DNA of 9,734 nt, taken from the NCBI GenBank assembly GCA_002369055.1, contig DFEL01000157.1, positions 1 through 9,734 of the forward strand, given 5' to 3'. This DNA is from Cyanobacteria bacterium UBA3803 (GTDB lineage: Bacteria; Cyanobacteriota; Vampirovibrionia; Gastranaerophilales; Gastranaerophilaceae). Below, in pieces: positions 6,761 to 9,734 of this stretch. Below the pieces are notes generated by a model. It saw nothing but the letters and a program-made list of their open reading frames with translations. It made no database searches and was not told where the DNA came from. Numbering within the stretch: position 1 is the first letter of the stretch; each line of letters starts with the position of its first letter. The translations under genes were made by a program, and so were the position numbers.

Positions 6761-7402
6761 TTAACCCATATTTTGTTCTTGTTTATTTACATCAGGTTGA
6801 GGTTGTTGATTTTGAGGTGTTGTTTCTCCGTATGCACCGTTATTTTGTTGATTTTGAGGTTGTGGTTGAGGTTGTAGAATTCTAACATCTGAAACTGTGC
6901 CGTTTAATTTGTAACTTGGACCTTCTAATGTTACAGGTAAACCGATTTTAATTTTATTTCCGCCAACAACCGCACCGTCTTTTGTTATTTTTGCATTTTC
7001 ATCTATAAGTGTGACAATCATGTCATATAAAAATGCTTGAGAAGCGTCATCAATCATAACAAAAGGTTCTTTTCCACCTCTTGTGTTAGGCATAATAGTC
7101 TTTTTTGTATCAATTTTTGCATCCAATACTTTTAAATCTGTATATGGTACGTTTCTTATTGTAATAAAGGTCTTTTCTCCGGGATTAATTGGTGACTCTG
7201 TACCTGTAAGAGTCACGCCTCTTAAAAAGACTTGAAATCCTATTGTCGTTTGTGCTTCGATTTGTTTATCTGCTGTTCCTCTAAAATGAGCAAATGTTAA
7301 AACTCCAACAAGCAATGCTACAAATATTCCGCATAAAATTATCCAATCAATAGGCTTTATTTCTGCTAAAGCGTCTTTAAAATCGTTAAAGTTTAATTTC
7401 AT
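6761..7402 (-). CDS. DUF4330 family single-pass membrane protein
   Basis: Recognised from its overall pattern as DUF4330 (PF14221), a family without known function found in cyanobacteria and Firmicutes. From the chosen start it has 213 residues: a cytoplasmic N terminus with KPIDW (16-20), one membrane helix (about 20-38), an extracytoplasmic domain of beta-type sequence (about 45-175) ending with KIKIGLPVTLEG...GTVSDVRIL, and a low-complexity Gln/Pro/Asn tail (177-212). An in-frame ATG lies 21 bases upstream at 7423, but the codons between the two ATGs contain the ribosome site AAGGAG itself (7409-7414), so 7402 is preferred. The upstream start would also overlap the kinase gene. It lies 10 bases after the heptose kinase and 4 before the ligase-like gene, suggesting a role at the membrane with that ligase or its substrate; this is inference from context. 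Confidence 0.82.
   Translation of the reverse strand: MKLNFNDFKDALAEIKPIDWIILCGIFVALLVGVLTFAHFRGTADKQIEAQTTIGFQVFLRGVTLTGTESPINPGEKTFITIRNVPYTDLKVLDAKIDTKKTIMPNTRGGKEPFVMIDDASQAFLYDMIVTLIDENAKITKDGAVVGGNKIKIGLPVTLEGPSYKLNGTVSDVRILQPQPQPQNQQNNGAYGETTPQNQQPQPDVNKQEQNMG
6803..6860 (-). repeat. In-frame 16-base direct repeat in the Gln/Pro-rich tail of DUF4330
   Basis: The same 16 bases (plus strand TTGTTGATTTTGAGGT) occur at 6803-6818 and 6845-6860, a 42-base (14-codon) spacing that keeps frame. They encode the two PQNQQ segments of the C-terminal tail. This suggests tail growth by slippage or duplication. Confidence 0.7.
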
Positions 7403-7408
7403 AAATTT

Positions 7409-7414
7409 CTCCTT
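7409..7414 (-). promoter_or_regulatory. Ribosome binding site that fixes the DUF4330 start
   Basis: AAGGAG on the minus strand, 6 bases upstream of the ATG at 7402, partly overlaps the TAA stop of the heptose kinase (7413-7415). Initiation at 7402 would thus be coupled to termination of the kinase. Confidence 0.8.
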
Positions 7415-8423
7415 ATATTTCAATTTTGTTTAGTGTTTTAATTATTTCGTCAATTGTTGTTGTTGCACAACCAAATTGCTTTATTACAATACTTGCGGCA
7501 ATATTTCCAATAATTGCAGCGTATGTTGCTTCAGCACCGGTTGCAAGCCCCATTGCATATAACGCTGTAACTGTATCTCCTGCACCGGTTACGTCAAATA
7601 CTCTTGAACGATTAAATACAGGTATTATATCTGAAGTGCCGTCTGCATTAACTGAAATCATGCCATCTGAACCGCAAGTTATTAAGACGGATTTTGCATT
7701 AGTTTTATCTATGATTTGTTTGCCTGCCGCAATAATTTGTTCTTGAGAATTTAATTCTATGCCCGTAAACTTTTGTGTATCAGGTAAATTTGGTGTCATT
7801 GACGTAATATTTTTATATTTGTCTAAATCTTTTTGAGCATCTGCAATTATAACTTTATTATTTTTATTTGCAATTTCTATTGCCTTGTTTATAACCTTTT
7901 GTGTCAAAACTCCGATATGATAATCTGAAAGAATAATAGCATCATTTTGTGGTATGCATTTTTCCATTTTTTCTATTATTAAATTTTCTGTTTCAGGCTT
8001 AATAGGTGCTTTTGTTTGTCTGTCTATTCTTACTATTTGTTGTGTTACCGATTGTGAGCAGGCACCTGAAATTCTTGTTTTTGTGACTGTTTTGCGACCT
8101 TTTTCTTCTATAAGATTTGAACAATCAATATTTGCACCAATAAATGCTTCTTTTAGTTGACCTGCTTGATAATCATCTCCGACAACGCCAATAACGCTAA
8201 CTTTACCGTTATTTATTGTTGATGCATTATGTGCCGCATTTGATGCCGCACCTAAAAGAATTTTTGTTTCCGTATGTTGTAAAATAAGAACAGGTGCTTC
8301 TCGAGAGATTCTTTCCGTATCGCCGTATATCATTTCATCTATTGCTAAATCTCCAATAACAAGCACTTTTATTTCAGATAATTTTTTTATATATTCAATC
8401 AGTTTTTGCTTATTTATATTCAT
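7413..8423 (-). CDS. rfaE1: D-glycero-beta-D-manno-heptose-7-phosphate kinase (RfaE1/HldE N-domain type)
   Basis: A PfkB-fold sugar kinase of 336 residues, predicted to phosphorylate heptose 7-phosphate at C1 on the way to ADP-heptose for the LPS inner core (cytoplasm). Motifs: VIGDLAIDEMIYGDTERISREAPV (22-45; HldE-type GD...D...G...RISxEAPV), the glycine-rich LGAASNAAHN (57-66), GVVGDDYQAG (79-88), the ILSDYHIGVLT block (164-174), TPN (210-212), and the ATP/anion-hole motif DVTGAGDT with catalytic base D283. The RISREAPV and SDY signatures separate it from ribokinase or fructokinase. It ends after the kinase domain, so it is the stand-alone form; the adenylyltransferase must be encoded elsewhere. 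It is the first gene of a three-gene operon with DUF4330 and the ligase-like protein. The start has no strong ribosome site, and the promoter lies in the shared divergent region. Confidence 0.9.
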   Translation of the reverse strand: MNINKQKLIEYIKKLSEIKVLVIGDLAIDEMIYGDTERISREAPVLILQHTETKILLGAASNAAHNASTINNGKVSVIGVVGDDYQAGQLKEAFIGANIDCSNLIEEKGRKTVTKTRISGACSQSVTQQIVRIDRQTKAPIKPETENLIIEKMEKCIPQNDAIILSDYHIGVLTQKVINKAIEIANKNNKVIIADAQKDLDKYKNITSMTPNLPDTQKFTGIELNSQEQIIAAGKQIIDKTNAKSVLITCGSDGMISVNADGTSDIIPVFNRSRVFDVTGAGDTVTALYAMGLATGAEATYAAIIGNIAASIVIKQFGCATTTIDEIIKTLNKIEI

Positions 8424-8438
8424 TCGGTTTAACTTTCA

Positions 8439-8469
8439 TCTATATTGATTATTGATAATTGAATGTAAA
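8439..8469 (-). promoter_or_regulatory. Possible promoter of the heptose kinase operon
   Basis: On the minus strand TTTACA (8464-8469) is a good -35. The -10 is either AATATA at 17 bases (8441-8446) or TATAGA at 19 bases (8439-8444). It interlocks with the plus-strand promoter, its -35 lying inside that promoter's spacer. Confidence 0.45.
8444..8464. repeat. Three phased 7-base repeats in the divergent promoter
   Basis: Three adjacent heptamers ATTGATT, ATTGATA and ATTGAAT start at 8444, 8451 and 8458. The first five bases (ATTGA) are identical in all three. They cover the plus-strand -35 and part of the minus-strand -10/spacer. They could be a protein-binding array or a chance result in AT-rich DNA. 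Confidence 0.6.
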
Positions 8470-8480
8470 TATCTTATAAT
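8452..8480 (+). promoter_or_regulatory. Strong sigma-70-type promoter of the acidic membrane protein gene
   Basis: TTGATA (8452-8457) and a perfect TATAAT (8475-8480) with exactly 17 bases between them form the best promoter match in the window. The expected transcript start is near 8487, giving a leader of about 40 bases to the ATG at 8527. Confidence 0.75.
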
Positions 8481-8526
8481 AATTTCAGTTTACCATGAAC
8501 AAAAAAAATGAGGTAACAAATTAAAT

Positions 8527-9237
8527 ATGAGTGAGAGCAATTTCGATAACGAAGAAAAATTACAAGAAGAAAATGAAGAAATAGAATTTGATGACAATAT
8601 TGACATTGAAGCACTGCAAGCACAATTGCAACAGCACATGTCTGAAGAAGGTGTTGATTATGAACCTAACGCATCTATGGAAATGCAAGATGTTTTTGAT
8701 GGTTCTAATCAAGTAGTACATGATGATGTTGTTGTTGAAGATGAAAATAATTCAATGGAGTTAGATAATTTTGTTCAGTCTGTTACAGATGATAATCAAA
8801 ATCAGCAAGAAACTAACATCATTCCCCAAGAACAAGAAGATTTTAATTTAACTGTTAATCCTCCCAAATCGGATGAAAAACAAAAACTGTTACCTGGTGA
8901 AAAAAAATATATTATATATATAAATCCTGAGAATATTGATTTCATTGAAGCAATGACAATTAATGAGCGAAAAAAAATTATTAATCGTCTATTAAAAGAA
9001 GAAGATGCAACGCTTAAAAAGAATAAAATGATGCGTGAAAGAGCAAAATTTATTAATCAGGTTATAATAATGGTTATAACTGTTGTTGTGTCTTTACCGA
9101 TATTTTTTGTTGTTTTAAATAAGTCTATTGAAGTTACTATTTTAAACTATCAACAATCTCAACAAAATTTTGTAAAATTATATAAAGAACAAGGTAAGAT
9201 TAAATCGTATAAAAAATTTCAAAAAACATTTGATTAG
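8527..9237 (+). CDS. Acidic single-pass membrane protein of unknown function
   Basis: No family is recognised. The 236-residue product has a long, very acidic, Gln/Asn-rich and probably disordered N-terminal region (1-118). A short conserved-looking domain follows: KKYIIYINPENIDFIEAM (126-143) with the charged helix TINERKKIINRLLKEED (144-160). Then come a basic stretch KKNKMMRERAK (164-174), one membrane helix (about 176-198) and a C-terminal segment rich in Gln and Lys (199-236). The basic residues before the helix suggest that the acidic region stays in the cytoplasm and the short C-terminal segment is outside, but the Lys-rich tail makes topology uncertain. The start follows GAGGT (8510-8514) by 12 bases, rather long spacing. 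A strong promoter lies upstream and it is divergent from the heptose kinase operon. No clear terminator follows. It may be a lineage-specific membrane adaptor; no function is assigned. Confidence 0.8.
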   Translation: MSESNFDNEEKLQEENEEIEFDDNIDIEALQAQLQQHMSEEGVDYEPNASMEMQDVFDGSNQVVHDDVVVEDENNSMELDNFVQSVTDDNQNQQETNIIPQEQEDFNLTVNPPKSDEKQKLLPGEKKYIIYINPENIDFIEAMTINERKKIINRLLKEEDATLKKNKMMRERAKFINQVIIMVITVVVSLPIFFVVLNKSIEVTILNYQQSQQNFVKLYKEQGKIKSYKKFQKTFD

Positions 9238-9264
9238 CAAAGTTTTGTTACATTTACTTTATAA

Positions 9265-9296
9265 TTGTTTATTTTTATTTGTTTAACTTATATAAT
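9265..9296 (+). promoter_or_regulatory. Possible pgi promoter and leader
   Basis: TATAAT at 9291-9296 (or the overlapping TATATA at 9289-9294, 18 bases after TTGTTT at 9265-9270) would start transcription near 9303, leaving a leader of about 70 bases. The leader holds a small 4-bp hairpin (GCAC at 9305-9308, GTGC at 9314-9317) and nothing that I recognise as a riboswitch. A further TATAAT is at 9260-9265. Confidence 0.45.
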
Positions 9297-9371
9297 GAAG
9301 TTACGCACAAATAGTGCATGACTTTTTGAGATTAAGGGAAAATACATAAACACGGAGAAGGGAAATCAAGC

Positions 9372-9734
9372 ATGATTACACTTAATTACAACAATGTTGA
9401 TGCAAAAGTTATCGGCAAAGACCATGGTTTGAACATTGAAAAAGAATTTTCTAATTACAAAAATGATATCGAAAAAATCATTAAAGATTTAAACCAAAGG
9501 AAAGATAAAAACGGTCAATGGTTACAATGGATGAATTTAGGTTATAACGAAGAAACCGTTTGGTATGTAAAAGAATTTGCAGCAATGGTGCAAGGCAGAT
9601 ATGATAATGTTTTAATACTTGGTATAGGTGGTTCTGCTTTAGGTGGTATTGCTGTTACTGAAGCATTGTTGAAACCTTACTGGAATTTATTGACTCCTGA
9701 ACAAAGATGTGGTTTGCCAAGAATATTTTTCCTT
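9372..9734 (+). CDS. pgi: Glucose-6-phosphate isomerase, N-terminal part
   Basis: An open frame of 121 codons runs from the ATG at 9372 off the window end. Pgi interconverts glucose 6-phosphate and fructose 6-phosphate (glycolysis/gluconeogenesis, cytoplasm). The deciding evidence is NVLILGIGGSALGGIAVTEAL (the block at residues 79-99), the first phosphosugar-binding SIS motif of Pgi, with the Gly-Gly-Ser that contacts the substrate phosphate at 86-88. It is followed by the start of the hydrophobic strand RIFFL. The N-terminal region (1-75) is helical and charged, as in the shorter bacterial and archaeal-type Pgi enzymes. AAGGGA at 9358-9363, 8 bases before the ATG, supports this start. About a quarter of the protein is present. 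The catalytic Glu, His and Lys motifs lie beyond the window, so activity cannot be judged. Confidence 0.93.
   Translation, partial: MITLNYNNVDAKVIGKDHGLNIEKEFSNYKNDIEKIIKDLNQRKDKNGQWLQWMNLGYNEETVWYVKEFAAMVQGRYDNVLILGIGGSALGGIAVTEALLKPYWNLLTPEQRCGLPRIFFL

Noticed and set aside
7426..8160. Plus-strand frames of 106 and 68 codons antisense to the heptose kinase
   Set aside because: They mirror the kinase codons (Ile/Val/Ala-rich output) while the kinase frame carries all catalytic motifs.
9305..9317. Small hairpin (GCAC loop GTGC) in the pgi leader as a possible riboswitch or attenuator
   Set aside because: Only 4 bp of stem and no competing structure or U-tract suggests regulation; it is likely chance.
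1..9734. CRISPR array, tRNA/rRNA, insertion sequence, toxin-antitoxin or defence island
   Set aside because: No spaced direct repeats, terminal inverted repeats, transposase or nuclease motifs were found. Gene content is housekeeping and envelope, and base composition looks even throughout.

Overview
The window looks like a chromosomal segment of an AT-rich bacterium with a Gram-negative-type envelope. The gene mix points to the non-photosynthetic cyanobacterial sister lineage (Melainabacteria / Vampirovibrionia, Gastranaerophilales-like). Supporting this are a DUF4330 protein, an O-antigen ligase-like protein whose motifs match the cyanobacterial IctB branch, an LCP protein with a LytR_C tail, a heptose-phosphate kinase and a ClpC ATPase. 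This assignment is inference from gene content and base composition; no rRNA or marker search was possible. Genes are tightly packed, no gene-free stretch exceeds about 140 bases, and I see no mobile elements, CRISPR arrays, tRNAs or rRNAs.

Layout. (1) 1-630: 3' end of clpC (+), closed by a hairpin terminator. A second hairpin, a 26-base perfect palindrome, sits just behind the stop of the convergent aroQ and probably terminates both directions. (2) 731-1198: aroQ (-), type II dehydroquinase. (3) 1305-2445: a small two-repeat protein of unknown function and folE2 (+), one base apart. (4) 2521-5446: LCP glycopolymer transferase, LemA-family membrane protein and a group-2-like sigma-70 factor (+), with promoter-like sequences before the LCP gene and before the sigma gene. 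(5) 5449-8423: a minus-strand operon, transcribed as heptose kinase, DUF4330 protein, IctB/O-antigen ligase-like membrane protein, with 10- and 4-base gaps. It converges on the sigma gene with only 2 bases between stop codons. (6) 8527-9237: an acidic single-pass membrane protein of unknown function (+), divergent from the heptose kinase over a region with overlapping promoters and three phased 7-base repeats. (7) 9372-9734: 5' part of pgi (+), running off the end.

How the genes fit together: two neighbouring blocks concern the cell surface. The heptose kinase makes a precursor for ADP-heptose (LPS inner core), and the ligase-like protein of the same operon is of the type that handles lipid-linked glycans. 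The LCP protein is of the family that attaches glycopolymers to the wall. AroQ, FolE2 and Pgi are central metabolism (shikimate, pterin/queuosine entry, glycolysis).

I found no clear new defence or mobile system. The parts most worth following are the kinase-DUF4330-ligase operon, the uncharacterised RRWYD repeat protein, the sigma factor with an altered -12 contact residue, and the repeat-bearing divergent promoter at about 8440-8480.
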